DNA of 64,000 nt, taken from positions 1,972,674 to 2,036,673 of the forward strand of contig NZ_CP019688.1 of NCBI RefSeq assembly GCF_002287505.1, given 5' to 3'. This DNA comes from Corynebacterium glaucum. Lineage in GTDB: Bacteria > Actinomycetota > Actinomycetes > Mycobacteriales > Mycobacteriaceae. This document shows, in pieces, positions 36,160 to 44,871 of this stretch. Within the stretch, counting starts at the first letter, position 1. Each line of letters starts with the position of its first letter. Position numbers and translations under genes: made by a program. The notes under the pieces are model-generated. The model saw only the letters and a list, made by a program, of their open reading frames with translations, did not search any database and had not been told where the DNA came from.

Positions 36160-36756
36160 ATGAACATGGTGACGAAACGAGTTCTCGCGGTACTGACCTG
36201 CGTTGGTTTGGCTGGCTGTAGCGGCTCCCAGGAGGATTCGGTCGAACCGTCGATGACGCCAAAGGATGCGCCGGCCTCCTCCGATACCTCCGATACGCCT
36301 ACCGCGTCCGAGACACCCGAGGAGACGACGGAAACCGAACCGTCGTATGAAACCGTCTCGCCCGAGCCGTTCAAGATCCCTGGCAGCGAGAGCCACATCG
36401 CCATCCTCACGCCGCTGGCGGGCGTGAACTACTTCTGCCTGTTAAGCGACGCCAACATCTCGTGCGACGCCACAGCACCCGCCGACGTGCCCAACCTCGA
36501 GGATATGCCCGGCCGACCGTGGGGACCGTTCACTGGCCGCCCAACCTCAGTGATTTTTGCGCCAGACGGTGAGATCATCTGGGGAATTGTCGAGGGCGTT
36601 CCCTTCGAGAACCCGGACACCCCGCTCCAACCGGGTCAGCGGGTGGAATTCAACGGCGCCTGGTGTCAGGTGCCGGATGATGCGAGCATCCAATGCGGAT
36701 TTGGCAACGATTCCTTCACCGTTGCTGGCCCTCACCGCACGTTCTCGCAGCCATAG
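36160..36756 (+). CDS. Hypothetical lipoprotein
   Basis: 198 residues. Signal peptide with lipobox VGLAGC (Cys about 20) followed by a Ser/Thr/Glu/Pro-rich tether of about 50 residues and a folded domain of about 110 residues with four cysteines (VNYFCLLSDANISC, GAWCQVPDD, SIQCGFGND). The last third (FNGAWCQVP...CGFGNDSFTV) looks like a small beta domain seen in other corynebacterial lipoproteins. Function unknown. It starts 36 bp after the second hydrolase. Confidence 0.75.
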   Translation: MNMVTKRVLAVLTCVGLAGCSGSQEDSVEPSMTPKDAPASSDTSDTPTASETPEETTETEPSYETVSPEPFKIPGSESHIAILTPLAGVNYFCLLSDANISCDATAPADVPNLEDMPGRPWGPFTGRPTSVIFAPDGEIIWGIVEGVPFENPDTPLQPGQRVEFNGAWCQVPDDASIQCGFGNDSFTVAGPHRTFSQP

Positions 36757-36757
36757 T

Positions 36758-36802
36758 CAAAAACGCAACGAGCGCCCGACCCGTGGAAGTGGGTGGGCGC
36801 TC
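36758..36802 (-). terminator. Terminator after clpP2
   Basis: GAGCGCCC (36770-36777) pairs with GGGCGCTC (36795-36802) and the inner ACCC/GGGT extends the stem. On the minus strand the stem is followed within 6 bases by GTTTTTG (complement of 36758-36764). It ends the clpP1-clpP2 transcript. The convergent lipoprotein gene ends at 36756. Confidence 0.8.
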
Positions 36803-36827
36803 GCGCCGTCGATAAGCGAAAAGCTCT

Positions 36828-37448
36828 CTATACGTTGAGCTTGCGGTAGTCGAAGACCTGGTCGATGATGCCGTACTCGACAGCCTCGGCCGCGGTGAGG
36901 ATCTTGTCGCGGTCGGTGTCAATGCGGACCTGCTCCGAGGTGCGGCCGGTGTGCTGCGCCAGGGTGTCCTCCATGAGGCGGCGCATGCGCTCGATCTCTG
37001 CAGCCTGGATCTCCAGGTCAGAAACCTGGCCCTGGGTGCCTTCAGTTGCCGGCTGGTGGATGAGCACGCGGGAGTTCGGCAGCGCCGCGCGCTTGCCCGG
37101 TGCACCGGCGGCGAGGATCACGGCGGCGGCAGATGCAGCCTGGCCGAGGCAGACGGTCTGGACGTCGGGGCGGACGTACTGCATGGTGTCGTAGATAGCC
37201 ATGAGCGCGGTGAACGAGCCGCCCGGCGAGTTGATGTACATGGTGATGTCGCGGTCCGGATCCTGGGACTCGAGCACCAGCAGCTGCGCCATGATGTCGT
37301 TGGCCGAGGTGTCGTCGACCTGGGTACCCAGGAAGACAATGCGCTCCTCGAACAGCTTGCCGTACGGGTCGATCTGCTTCGTGCCGAAGCTGGTCTCTTC
37401 CAAGAACTGCGGCAGCACGTAGCGGGAATTGGGCATCTGGAAAGTCAT
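36828..37448 (-). CDS. clpP2: ATP-dependent Clp protease proteolytic subunit ClpP2
   Basis: Serine peptidase, 206 residues. Catalytic Ser in [17 protein letters not shown], His in LIHQPATEG, Asp region SDLEIQ-type C-half present ([13 protein letters not shown]). Actinobacterial ClpP1 and ClpP2 form a mixed tetradecamer with ClpX or ClpC1. The catalytic-serine loop QAASAAA and ILIHQP-like order support ClpP2. It lies 33 bp downstream of clpP1 in the same operon. Confidence 0.95.
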   Translation of the reverse strand: MTFQMPNSRYVLPQFLEETSFGTKQIDPYGKLFEERIVFLGTQVDDTSANDIMAQLLVLESQDPDRDITMYINSPGGSFTALMAIYDTMQYVRPDVQTVCLGQAASAAAVILAAGAPGKRAALPNSRVLIHQPATEGTQGQVSDLEIQAAEIERMRRLMEDTLAQHTGRTSEQVRIDTDRDKILTAAEAVEYGIIDQVFDYRKLNV

Positions 37449-37481
37449 TGGTTGCTCCTTTGCTTCTTGCTCGTGCTGTGC

Positions 37482-38075
37482 TTACTCGCCGATCGAGTAT
37501 TCGCCAGCCTGGGCAGCGGTCTCGATGACGTGGTCGACGAGGCCATAGTCGCGGGCCTCCTGGGCGGTGAACCAGCGGTCGCGGTCCGAGTCCTTGGTGA
37601 TCTGCTCAAAGCTCTGGCCGGTGTGCTCCGCAATGAGCTCTGCCATTTCGCGCTTAGTCTGCGCGAACTGCTCAGCCTGGATCGCAATGTCTGCCGCGGT
37701 GCCGCCAACGCCGGCGGACGGCTGGTGCATCATGATGCGGGCGTGTGGCAGCGCGTAACGCTTGCCCTTGGTACCGCCGGAAAGGAGGAACTGGCCCATC
37801 GACGCGGCCAGACCCATGCCGTAGGTAGCTACGTCGCACGGGGAGTATTTCATCGTGTCGTAGATGGCCATGCCCGCGGTGACCGAGCCACCCGGGGAGT
37901 TGATGTAGAGGTTGATATCGCGAGTCGGATCCTCTGCGGAGAGCAGCAGAATCTGGGCGCAAAGCTTGTTAGCAATCTCGTCGTCGACCTGCTGGCCGAG
38001 GAAAATAATGCGCTCGCGCAGCAGACGCTCGTAGACGGAATCTCCCAGATTCATGCCGCTGGCTGGGTTAGTCAT
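37482..38075 (-). CDS. clpP1: ATP-dependent Clp protease proteolytic subunit ClpP1
   Basis: 197 residues. Catalytic Ser in [17 protein letters not shown], His in [12 protein letters not shown], Asp in [12 protein letters not shown] chose ATG 38075, preceded by AAAGGAG; the frame is open to 38234, but the extra residues are unlike ClpP and run over the ClgR-type box. First gene of the clpP1-clpP2 operon. Confidence 0.96.
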   Translation of the reverse strand: MTNPASGMNLGDSVYERLLRERIIFLGQQVDDEIANKLCAQILLLSAEDPTRDINLYINSPGGSVTAGMAIYDTMKYSPCDVATYGMGLAASMGQFLLSGGTKGKRYALPHARIMMHQPSAGVGGTAADIAIQAEQFAQTKREMAELIAEHTGQSFEQITKDSDRDRWFTAQEARDYGLVDHVIETAAQAGEYSIGE

Positions 38076-38157
38076 GTGCACCGCTCCTTTGCTCAATTGG
38101 TGTTTCGTTATGGGTAACGCCACCACCCTACTCGGCCATTCCACACAGGCCGGGAGT

Positions 38158-38174
38158 GTTCGCTTTTGGCGTAC
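38158..38174 (-). promoter_or_regulatory. ClgR-type operator upstream of clpP1
   Basis: On the minus strand 38174-38158 reads GTACGCCAAAAGCGAAC, which fits the core of the ClgR consensus CGCYNANRGCGWWS. It lies about 83 bp upstream of the clpP1 start. ClgR activates clpP1P2 in C. glutamicum and Streptomyces. clgR itself is not in the window. Confidence 0.65.
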
Positions 38175-38216
38175 GGGTTGGGTTTGCAGGCGGTTTTTAT
38201 CCGCCGGGGATAGCGA

Positions 38217-38261
38217 AAGCCCCGGCAGCTGCACGGGTTGCCGTTGCCGCTGCCGGGGCTT
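38217..38261 (-). terminator. Terminator after tig
   Basis: AAGCCCCGGCAGC (38217-38229) and GCTGCCGGGGCTT (38249-38261) form a perfect 13 bp stem with a 19-base loop. On the minus strand it starts about 12 bases after the tig stop and is followed by TCGCT, so the U-tract is poor although the stem is very stable. Confidence 0.8.
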
Positions 38262-38272
38262 GGTTTGGGACG

Positions 38273-39634
38273 CTACTTCTCCTCGGAAGCTTCGGTGGAG
38301 TCTGCCTCGTCCTCGATGTCGCCGAAGTACTCGTTCGGGTCAACCGTATTGCCCTCATCGTCGGTGACGGAGGTGCGGGCGATGGCGACTGCAAGTGCCT
38401 TGCCGCGGCGCACGTCCGAGAACAGGTTCGCAATCTGGCCGGACTGCTGCAGCTCCATCACGAACTGGTTCGGGTCCATGCCGTAGGACTGCGCGGTGAA
38501 CAGGATGTGGTCGGTGAGCTCCTCCTGGGAGACCTCCGGCTGCTCTTGCTCTGCAACGGCGTCGAGGAACAGCTGGGTGCGCACCGACTCCTCTGCCTGC
38601 TCGCGGGACTGCTTGTCAAACTCCTCGCGGGTCGTGCCTTGGGCCTCGAGCAGCTGCGCGAACGCGTTCTCGTCGTGTGCGAGCTGGCCGAGCAGCTGGT
38701 GGAGCTGGTTGTGCACCTGTTCGTCCACGATGGACTCTGGCAGTGCAAAGGTCGCCTCGGCGAGGGCGGCCTTGAGTACCTCGTCGCGGATGTCCGCAGC
38801 CTGCTGCGCCTTCTTGTTCTCCTCGAGCTGGGTGCGGGTGTTCTCGCGCAGCTCGTCGACGGTGTCGAACTCGGATGCCATCTGAGCGAACTCGTCGTCA
38901 AGCTCCGGAAGCTTGCGCTCCTTGGTCTGCTGGACGGTGACCTTGATGGTGGCCTCTTCGCCCTTGTGCTCGCCGTGCTCGATGGTGGTGGTGAACTCGG
39001 CGTCCTCGCCGGTCTTCAGGCCGCGCAGTGCGGTGTCCAGACCCTTGATCAGGTCGTCGGAGCCGATCTGGTAGCTCAGGCCCTCGGTGGAAGCCTCGTC
39101 GAGCTTCTCGCCGTCGATGGTCGCTTCGATGTCGATCACGGCGAAGTCGTCGGTCTTGAGCTTGCGCTTCGTGTCCTTCAGCTCACCGAAGCGGCCGCGC
39201 AGGCTGTCCAGCTCGGCCTCAAGCGCCTCATCGTCAACCTTGAGTGCCGGCACGGTGACGGCAATCTTGGAGAAGTCCGGCACGGTGATCTCCGGGCGCA
39301 CGTCCACCTCGGCGGTGAACTCGACCACGTCGTTGTCCTCGATCTTGGTGATCTCGATGTCCGGCTGGCCGATCGGGTTGATTTCGTTCTCGTTCAGCGC
39401 AGCGTCGTAGCGCGTCGGCAGCATGTCGTTGACTACCTGCTCAAGGATGGGACCGCGGCCGAAGCGGGCGTCGATAAGCTGGCGCGGAGCCTTACCGCGA
39501 CGGAAACCCGGGATGGTGACCTGCTGCGCGATCGCCTTGTATGCCTGGTCGATCTCCTTGCCCAGCTCGTCGAACGGGACAGAGACGTTCAGCTTGACTC
39601 TGGTGTCGCTGAGCTTCTCGACGGATGACTTCAC
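38273..39634 (-). CDS. tig: Trigger factor
   Basis: Ribosome-bound chaperone and peptidyl-prolyl isomerase, 453 residues. Ribosome-binding signature in [25 protein letters not shown] segment (GFRRGKAP), FKBP domain at about 155-240, helical C-terminal arms, and an acidic tail ([19 protein letters not shown]). Order tig-clpP1-clpP2 on one strand is standard. A GTCGATAAGC copy at 39470-39479 falls in the codons for LeuIleAsp right after the ribosome-binding signature. Confidence 0.96.
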   Translation of the reverse strand: MKSSVEKLSDTRVKLNVSVPFDELGKEIDQAYKAIAQQVTIPGFRRGKAPRQLIDARFGRGPILEQVVNDMLPTRYDAALNENEINPIGQPDIEITKIEDNDVVEFTAEVDVRPEITVPDFSKIAVTVPALKVDDEALEAELDSLRGRFGELKDTKRKLKTDDFAVIDIEATIDGEKLDEASTEGLSYQIGSDDLIKGLDTALRGLKTGEDAEFTTTIEHGEHKGEEATIKVTVQQTKERKLPELDDEFAQMASEFDTVDELRENTRTQLEENKKAQQAADIRDEVLKAALAEATFALPESIVDEQVHNQLHQLLGQLAHDENAFAQLLEAQGTTREEFDKQSREQAEESVRTQLFLDAVAEQEQPEVSQEELTDHILFTAQSYGMDPNQFVMELQQSGQIANLFSDVRRGKALAVAIARTSVTDDEGNTVDPNEYFGDIEDEADSTEASEEK

Positions 39635-39669
39635 GGATTACTCCTGTACTACTTATCGATGTTTCCTAG

Positions 39670-39743
39670 TCGGGGCGACAGGATTTGAACCTGCGACCCC
39701 CTGCTCCCAAAGCAGGTGCGCTACCAAACTGCGCCACGCCCCG
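39670..39743 (-). tRNA. tRNA-Pro (anticodon UGG)
   Basis: The minus strand folds as a tRNA: acceptor CGGGGCG/CGCCCCG, D-arm GCGCAGTTTGGTAGCGC, anticodon stem CCTGC/GCAGG with loop containing TGG, and T-arm GGTTCAAATCC. Discriminator A; CCA is not encoded. Lies 36 bp upstream of tig. Confidence 0.97.
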
Positions 39744-39960
39744 TAAGCTGGGCTGCCCCAACTCACAGCGGCTAATTGTAGCGCCCGCTTAAACCAACTG
39801 ATACTGGGGGGCGACTTGTCTGATTTCTGGTGGTGGAGAGCGACCTGGAATGATCAGGCGCTGTTTGGATTAGTCGCGGTGGCCGTACGCATAGGGTGAG
39901 GTGAAGACGCACGGCTCTCGGCATGCCGTGTATGGCATGGGAAAAATTTAGGCGCTTGTT
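39744..39960. other. Intergenic 217 bp, no gene seen
   Basis: Stretch between tRNA-Pro and the permease gene. It has no convincing open frame or hairpin terminator. The 5' part should hold the tRNA-Pro promoter. Its position next to a tRNA and the atypical ABC genes makes it a possible scar of an integration event, but no direct repeat of the tRNA 3' end was found. Confidence 0.4.
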
Positions 39961-41694
39961 TTACTGCTGACTCGGATTAATTGGGTCGCGTAACAAAAAT
40001 GCTGGAACTATGCTGCCTGTGAGCATGACGAGTAAGGTCAGAGCTACCAGACCAGGTGGAAGGTACGGCCACACAAACTTGACTTCAAGGGCCTGAGCGT
40101 GCGGCGCGAACGCGCTGTAGAGAATGACATGGAGCCAGGCTCCAAAAACCCCGAGCGCGAGCGGGATCAGCGTAACCAGCATATGAGTAAGCTTCACTTG
40201 CAGCTCGCTGTATCCGAACTGTCGAAGCGGGTCTAACTTTCGCCGTAGCGCATCTCGACGAGACGTGCCAAGAGTGGTAATCATTATCACGCACCCAAGC
40301 AATAGGTATGCAAACGTCGAGATTAACCCAGTTGTACCCGTGCCATAGGCACCATAGAAAAGATCTCCATCTGCGCGTTCGGCCCACTCAGACGCGTCCA
40401 TAATCATCAGATCGCGATCTTCAAAAGCGCCAGGACTCGCTGCACCGTCTCGCAGAACCGGGACCCCAAGAACAGGCGTCGCGCCGGACCCCGGCGGCTG
40501 GTAAGCCCAGTACAGGGCGAACGAGGTGCCCAATGGTTCCTTCTCCCAAACCGACTTATAATCGGGCGGCATACCACCGAACATGCGCAGAACCGCTTCA
40601 TTAGTTGTTGCGCTGATATCATAAGAGGCTTGGTGCGAACCTTCCGGCGGAAGAACTAACGAAACGATTCCCGCGCACTTAACTCCAAGATCCGTGCAAA
40701 CATCTTGGGCTTGGTCGAAAAGAAGCAACGATCCATCCTCGTAAGCGAGGATGGATGCGTCGGTAACGATGCTCTTGAGTCCCACGCGGGAGTTCTCGAT
40801 TGAAATTTCCGCCTCAGTGAACGCGAGCATGGGGATCATGGTCAAAAAGCTAGTAAGTAACGCAGTCGCCAGGGTCCGAAAAAGAATCATCGATCGAGCG
40901 GCAACAGACCACTGGCTCCAACCGCGGAAGCGCACCGTAAACGGCAATACGATCCGGTCCACAAGTGGTGCGAGCAGCAGCGGGCTAAGGCACCCAGCAG
41001 CGATAAGTACGGCAACGAACTTGGTGGGGTTCGCGTCAGCAGGGTCCCTCACCACCGTCCAACCGACATACACAGACCAAATGGTCAAAGTCGCTGCAGC
41101 GAAGGCACCCACAAGGCCACGCGTCCTAGAACGCGGCCTGAACGTTTGGGTTGTCTGTGTCAAAGCCGATTGGCATCCGAGTAAGGCGCTGATTGTAAAA
41201 ACCGGTGGTGCTGTGGCGAGCGAGACTAGACCGATCACACCGAAACCTCCGAGCTGATCCGGGAGGTCAAGGTTAATATTCCAAAGCATGATTAGCGTGA
41301 ACAAATGGAACGCTGCCTGACCTCCCAGCGTCGCGACCACCGCAGCAAAAATCCCCTGTATAAATCCGAATATCAGTGCAACCTGCTTCACGGAACGCCG
41401 TGGAACCCCTAGCCGAAACAAATATGAGAACGTCTCGTTGAAGTCTTGGAAAAAACTTTTTTGGCTCAGGTAAATTCCACAACAGATCGGGGGCAATGCA
41501 GCAACTGCCGTCACTGTCATCGATAGTCGGACGCCGTCGTCACCTCCAGTCGAGAAAGCAACGGCGTAGTACGACCCGATAACAGCCGCTACTGCGATTG
41601 TTGCCGCGCCAAGCATTGCCAACGTCAGGGGCCGAGATATGAACATCTCACGGGTAAGAGTCGAAACCACAGTAGGCGTTGAGGATCGCTTCAT
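39961..41694 (-). CDS. ABC transporter permease, FtsX/MacB-like
   Basis: 577 residues with about ten membrane segments. The N-terminal TM is followed by paired bundles, a central extracytoplasmic region of roughly 150 residues, and a C-terminal bundle ending in a long hydrophobic helix (LPPGLVALTLLVMLTGSIV). FtsX-like permeases of this kind export peptides, lipids or antimicrobials, or sense them. ATG 41694 is preferred; the frame is open upstream into the ATPase gene. It follows the ATPase gene by 7 bp. Codon use is AT-richer than that of flanking genes. The substrate is unknown; a bacteriocin or antibiotic exporter is plausible. Confidence 0.75.
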   Translation of the reverse strand: MKRSSTPTVVSTLTREMFISRPLTLAMLGAATIAVAAVIGSYYAVAFSTGGDDGVRLSMTVTAVAALPPICCGIYLSQKSFFQDFNETFSYLFRLGVPRRSVKQVALIFGFIQGIFAAVVATLGGQAAFHLFTLIMLWNINLDLPDQLGGFGVIGLVSLATAPPVFTISALLGCQSALTQTTQTFRPRSRTRGLVGAFAAATLTIWSVYVGWTVVRDPADANPTKFVAVLIAAGCLSPLLLAPLVDRIVLPFTVRFRGWSQWSVAARSMILFRTLATALLTSFLTMIPMLAFTEAEISIENSRVGLKSIVTDASILAYEDGSLLLFDQAQDVCTDLGVKCAGIVSLVLPPEGSHQASYDISATTNEAVLRMFGGMPPDYKSVWEKEPLGTSFALYWAYQPPGSGATPVLGVPVLRDGAASPGAFEDRDLMIMDASEWAERADGDLFYGAYGTGTTGLISTFAYLLLGCVIMITTLGTSRRDALRRKLDPLRQFGYSELQVKLTHMLVTLIPLALGVFGAWLHVILYSAFAPHAQALEVKFVWPYLPPGLVALTLLVMLTGSIVPAFLLRDPINPSQQ

Positions 41695-41701
41695 AGCAGC
41701 T

Positions 41702-42415
41702 CTATTGTTCGCCAAGAGTGAGACGGTCAGTAACGGCTGCTTCAAGCAGGGGGATGTGTGAACTAAAGATGAGACATGCACCGTTGTCGACCTGTTCAGA
41801 GAGCAGATCCCGGACAATCTCACGGTTTGATGTATCCAAGGCGCTTACCGGCTCGTCTGCGAGGATAAGTGCGGGACGTTTAGCCAGACTTTGCGCAATC
41901 GTCGCCCGCTGACGTTGGCCACCAGAGACCTCGTGGGGAAAGCTGTCTACCAGCTCCTCAATCTTCAGCACCTCGAATAAGCCACGTATCGTTCTGCTAT
42001 CAGGACGATTGCCCGCTACGCTCATCGCGAGTTCCGCATTCTGCCCCAGCGTCAAACTTTCCAACAGCACTGGCGTTTGAGTGATGAAACCGACCTCGCG
42101 AGCTCGCCACCGCGCACGAGCCCGGTCGGATGCCGAGGCCATCTGCAATTCCCCAACAGCGTAACTGCCGCTTGTGGGACGGAGAATTCCGCCGATAATC
42201 TCCAGGAGGGTACTCTTACCCGACCCCGACGGCCCCTCGATCTGCCAAATCTGCCCCGGCCAAAGGGTGAACGAACATTCCGAGATAACCCATGGGTCGT
42301 GGCGTGAGAACCGAAATGACAGATCCACCGCTGAGCCAATCGCCTGAGCCACTTCATCACTCCTGGTATGAAAAACCTCGGGCAGCACCTTTTCAACCTG
42401 AAAGCGATAAACCAA
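41702..42415 (-). CDS. ABC transporter ATP-binding protein
   Basis: 237-residue ABC ATPase. Walker A IEGPSGSGKSTLLEI, signature VSGGQRQRATIAQ, Walker B ALILADEPVSALD, all intact. The first 30 residues, before the ABC core, are unusual. It forms a two-gene exporter with the downstream permease, like MacB/LolD-type systems. AT-richer than the core genes around it. Confidence 0.85.
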   Translation of the reverse strand: MVYRFQVEKVLPEVFHTRSDEVAQAIGSAVDLSFRFSRHDPWVISECSFTLWPGQIWQIEGPSGSGKSTLLEIIGGILRPTSGSYAVGELQMASASDRARARWRAREVGFITQTPVLLESLTLGQNAELAMSVAGNRPDSRTIRGLFEVLKIEELVDSFPHEVSGGQRQRATIAQSLAKRPALILADEPVSALDTSNREIVRDLLSEQVDNGACLIFSSHIPLLEAAVTDRLTLGEQ

Positions 42416-42823
42416 GAATATCTACAGTTCTCCGTCAATTCACCTTGGCACAGGCAACTGGTCGCGACCCTTTTCCGCATTCGATTAATCTAATGATACG
42501 CACCCAATAGAATACTCCGCGATATTCTGCCTAATTTGACGGCAACTTTGCATATTCCCAAGGTTTTTAGCAGCTCTGCACTGGATCGCTCACATAGATA
42601 CTGGATCGCTCACATAGATCACGCTGACCGATCCGGGGATACACCGGACGAGCTACCAACTATCATCAGGGTGTCTGCCTCGGTTTTAAGTTGGCAAGCC
42701 CCTCGTTCTCGCACCTCGTCGTATCCTCGCGGGTGCCTGGCGGGGCTGGGCCTCTCTTAACCCACTTGCGCAAGGACCGAGATTCCTAAGTCCACGATGG
42801 TCAGGTTTCGCGATTAGCCACGA
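42416..42823. other. AT-rich intergenic stretch with a tandem repeat
   Basis: About 400 bp upstream of the ABC genes. It contains the ABC operon's promoter region, a 20 bp tandem repeat (42581-42620) and no reading frame resembling a protein. Base composition is clearly lower in GC than the housekeeping genes, in keeping with an acquired segment. Confidence 0.5.
42581..42620. repeat. Tandem duplication of a 20 bp unit
   Basis: CTGGATCGCTCACATAGATA at 42581-42600 is followed directly by the same 20 bases ending in C instead of A (42601-42620). A simple two-copy direct duplication in non-coding DNA. Confidence 0.92.
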
Positions 42824-42871
42824 GTGCCAGACAATAGCACGGAAACCCTGCCACCAACCGGAGAAAGAGCA

Positions 42872-42911
42872 AAACCGGCACCCAAGAAAACAAAAACCGG
42901 GGTGCCGGTTT
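42872..42911 (-). terminator. Terminator after tRNA-Gly
   Basis: AAACCGGCACC (42872-42882) and GGTGCCGGTTT (42901-42911) form a perfect 11 bp stem with an 18-base loop. On the minus strand it lies downstream of tRNA-Gly and ends in GGTTTTGC. It could equally be an end of the adjacent insertion-like remnant. Confidence 0.7.
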
Positions 42912-42913
42912 GT

Positions 42914-42960
42914 CTACCATGTCGCGACTCATCTGTCAACTATGTCGCGACTGATGACAT
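42914..42960. mobile_element. Probable insertion-sequence end remnant
   Basis: Two copies of ATGTCGCGACT (42919-42929 and 42942-42952), 23 bp apart, in a context with TGTCAAC and TGATGACAT that resembles terminal repeats of IS481-like elements of actinobacteria, as I remember them. No transposase frame is present. The remnant ends exactly where the CCA end of tRNA-Gly begins. Confidence 0.5.
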
Positions 42961-43034
42961 GGAGGGAATGACGGGAATCGAACCCGCGTCTTCAGCTTGG
43001 AAGGCTGAGGTATTAGCCACTATACGACATTCCC
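42960..43034 (-). tRNA. tRNA-Gly (anticodon UCC)
   Basis: Minus strand folds as tRNA: acceptor GGGAATG/CATTCCC, anticodon stem TCAGC/GCTGA with loop CTTCCAA (anticodon TCC), T-arm CGGGTTCGATTCCCG, discriminator T and an encoded CCA end (42960-42962). Confidence 0.96.
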
Positions 43035-43167
43035 AGTGCGCTAAACGCGCTTGAAATAGTAACGCAGCGGGGCCCAGGCCTCCAAACGCCGCCTTCCATC
43101 CGGAACATCGTGGTCCACTTGAGCGTTACGAAGATAGGTACATCACAATCACATCTTTGGAGCACCC

Positions 43168-43986
43168 ATGAGCCTTTTCACCCTCCTTCTCCTGCTTGCT
43201 CTTGTCGCCCTCTTCGTTCCGATGATGAACGGCGGGGGTCAAGGTTCCAGGCAACAGTTGCAGCAGCGAGAGCAAATGCAGCTTGACGACGCTTTGGCTG
43301 ACGCAAAACGTTGGACCGACCGCCTCGGCTCGCAGGTGTTGACAATCTCGGGCAACGACGCAGCGTCAACCCAGGCCATGGCCGATGCGTCCGAGCGTTT
43401 TAACGCAGCATCTGCGGGCCTTGCTGATGCCCGCACCGTCAAGCAAGCGATGCTCGCGCGCGAATCCGCGCTTGAGGGCCTGCACTACGTCAACGCCGCC
43501 CGCGAGATCATGGGTCTGCCGGCTGGCCCGCAGCTGCCCGAGCTCGAAGGACAGCGTCAGGCTGGCCGCGTAACAGAGACGCGATCGGTGCAGCAGGAGG
43601 ACGGCACTGTTATCACCGCTTCGCCCGTGGCTACCGCGGAGACCCCGCACTACTACCCCGGCGGTGCGGTGGCGGGACGCCCGGTGCCAGCCGGCTGGTA
43701 CTCGGCCGCGTGGTGGGCGCCGGCGATGATGACCGGCATGTGGGCCGCAAGCTCGATGATGTTCTACTCCGCCATGTTCGCAGGCATGGTCGGCACCCCG
43801 AGCGCGGCTGAGTTCGAGGCCGGCGACTTCGGCGGTGCTGATGCTGCTAGCGATATGGGCGATATGGGTGGTGACATGGGTGATGCCGGCGGCGACATGG
43901 GAGATATGGACGGCGGCGACTTTGGCGGCGATTTCGGTGGAGACTTTGGCGGCGGCGGTTTCGACTTCGGGGGCTTCGACTTCTAG
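43168..43986 (+). CDS. Hypothetical membrane protein with Gly/Asp-rich tail
   Basis: 272 residues. One N-terminal hydrophobic helix (LFTLLLLLALVALFVPMM) is followed by a helical soluble region of about 100 residues (QQLQQREQMQLDDALADAK, ADASERFNAASAGLADA), a Tyr/Pro/Trp-rich hydrophobic stretch (PAGWYSAAWWAPAMMTGMWA, SSMMFYSAMFAGMVG) and a C-terminal tail of about 60 residues made of MGDMGGD and GGDFGG repeats. The tail resembles that of TPM/YgcG-type and related envelope proteins, but I cannot name the family. It stands alone between tRNA-Gly and etfB. Confidence 0.75.
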   Translation: MSLFTLLLLLALVALFVPMMNGGGQGSRQQLQQREQMQLDDALADAKRWTDRLGSQVLTISGNDAASTQAMADASERFNAASAGLADARTVKQAMLARESALEGLHYVNAAREIMGLPAGPQLPELEGQRQAGRVTETRSVQQEDGTVITASPVATAETPHYYPGGAVAGRPVPAGWYSAAWWAPAMMTGMWAASSMMFYSAMFAGMVGTPSAAEFEAGDFGGADAASDMGDMGGDMGDAGGDMGDMDGGDFGGDFGGDFGGGGFDFGGFDF

Positions 43987-44091
43987 CCCAGAAGTGAGGC
44001 GCGAATACAACTTTTAGGCCCGCCTACCTGCGTGAGGTAAACTCTCCGGCGTTCATCCCAGCCTCCAGAGACGCCACATAAAGGAGCACCA

Positions 44092-44868
44092 GTGCGCATA
44101 GCAGTGCTGCTGAAAGAGGTCCCTGATACCTACAGCGACCGCGATATGAACTTGGAAACGGGGCTGACCGCCCGCTCCGGCGACGTGGTTGCGGACGAAG
44201 TCGGCGAACGCGCCGTCGAGGCGGCGCTGCGCATCAAGGAAGGCGCCGCAGACAGCACCGAAGTCCACGTCCTCACGGTCGGCCCCGCATCGGCGGCAGA
44301 CTCGGTGCGTCGCGGCATCGCGATGGGCGCGGATGAGGGGTACCTCGTTTCCGACGATGCGCTGATCGGTGCTGATGTCACGCTTACCGCTGAGGTGCTC
44401 GCGGCGCTGATTCGGAAGAACGGCTACGACCTAGTCATCGCAGGTGCCGCCTCCTCCGACGGCGCCTCCGGTGTGATGGCGCCACTGATCGGCGAGCTGC
44501 TGGACTGGCCCGCGCTTTCCAACCTCACTGAAGTGTCATTCGATGGCTCTCGGGTTGAGGCGGTGCAGGTCAGTGACGGTGCCGTCGTCAAGCTTGAAGC
44601 TTCCCTGCCTGCGATTGTGGCTGTGTCTGACGAATTTCCTGACCCCCGATTCCCCAACTTCAAGGGCCTGATGGCGGCGAAGAAGAAGGAACTGGGCGAG
44701 GTCACGCTGGCTGAGCTGGGGATCGATCCGGAGGATTACTCGCGTCCGCGCTCGATCATGGTTTCGGTGGAGCGCCGCCCCGCCCGCGAGCGCGGCGAGA
44801 TTATCGACGCTGGGCCGACCGCGGCGAAGCAACTTGTGGACTTCCTGGAATCGAAGGGGCTGGTGTAA
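44092..44868 (+). CDS. etfB: Electron transfer flavoprotein beta subunit
   Basis: 258 residues. ETF carries electrons from acyl-CoA and other dehydrogenases to the respiratory chain. MRIAVLLKEVPDTYSDRDMNLETG, YDLVIAGAASSDGASGVM and ALSNLTEVSFDG match EtfB, including the AMP-binding region. AAAGGAG precedes the start. It is followed by etfA with a 3 bp gap. Confidence 0.93.
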   Translation: MRIAVLLKEVPDTYSDRDMNLETGLTARSGDVVADEVGERAVEAALRIKEGAADSTEVHVLTVGPASAADSVRRGIAMGADEGYLVSDDALIGADVTLTAEVLAALIRKNGYDLVIAGAASSDGASGVMAPLIGELLDWPALSNLTEVSFDGSRVEAVQVSDGAVVKLEASLPAIVAVSDEFPDPRFPNFKGLMAAKKKELGEVTLAELGIDPEDYSRPRSIMVSVERRPARERGEIIDAGPTAAKQLVDFLESKGLV

Positions 44869-44871
44869 CCG

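Noticed and set aside
38076..38234. N-terminal extension of ClpP1
   Set aside because: The frame is open, but the extra 53 residues do not resemble a ClpP propeptide and overlie the ClgR box; AAAGGAG precedes the internal ATG at 38075.
39670..39960. Integrase attachment site at tRNA-Pro
   Set aside because: I found no duplicated 3' end of the tRNA and no integrase gene in the following region.
42824..43054. Short plus-strand frame over the terminator and tRNA-Gly
   Set aside because: It runs antisense through tRNA-Gly and the hairpin, a frequent artefact. No upstream ribosome binding site.
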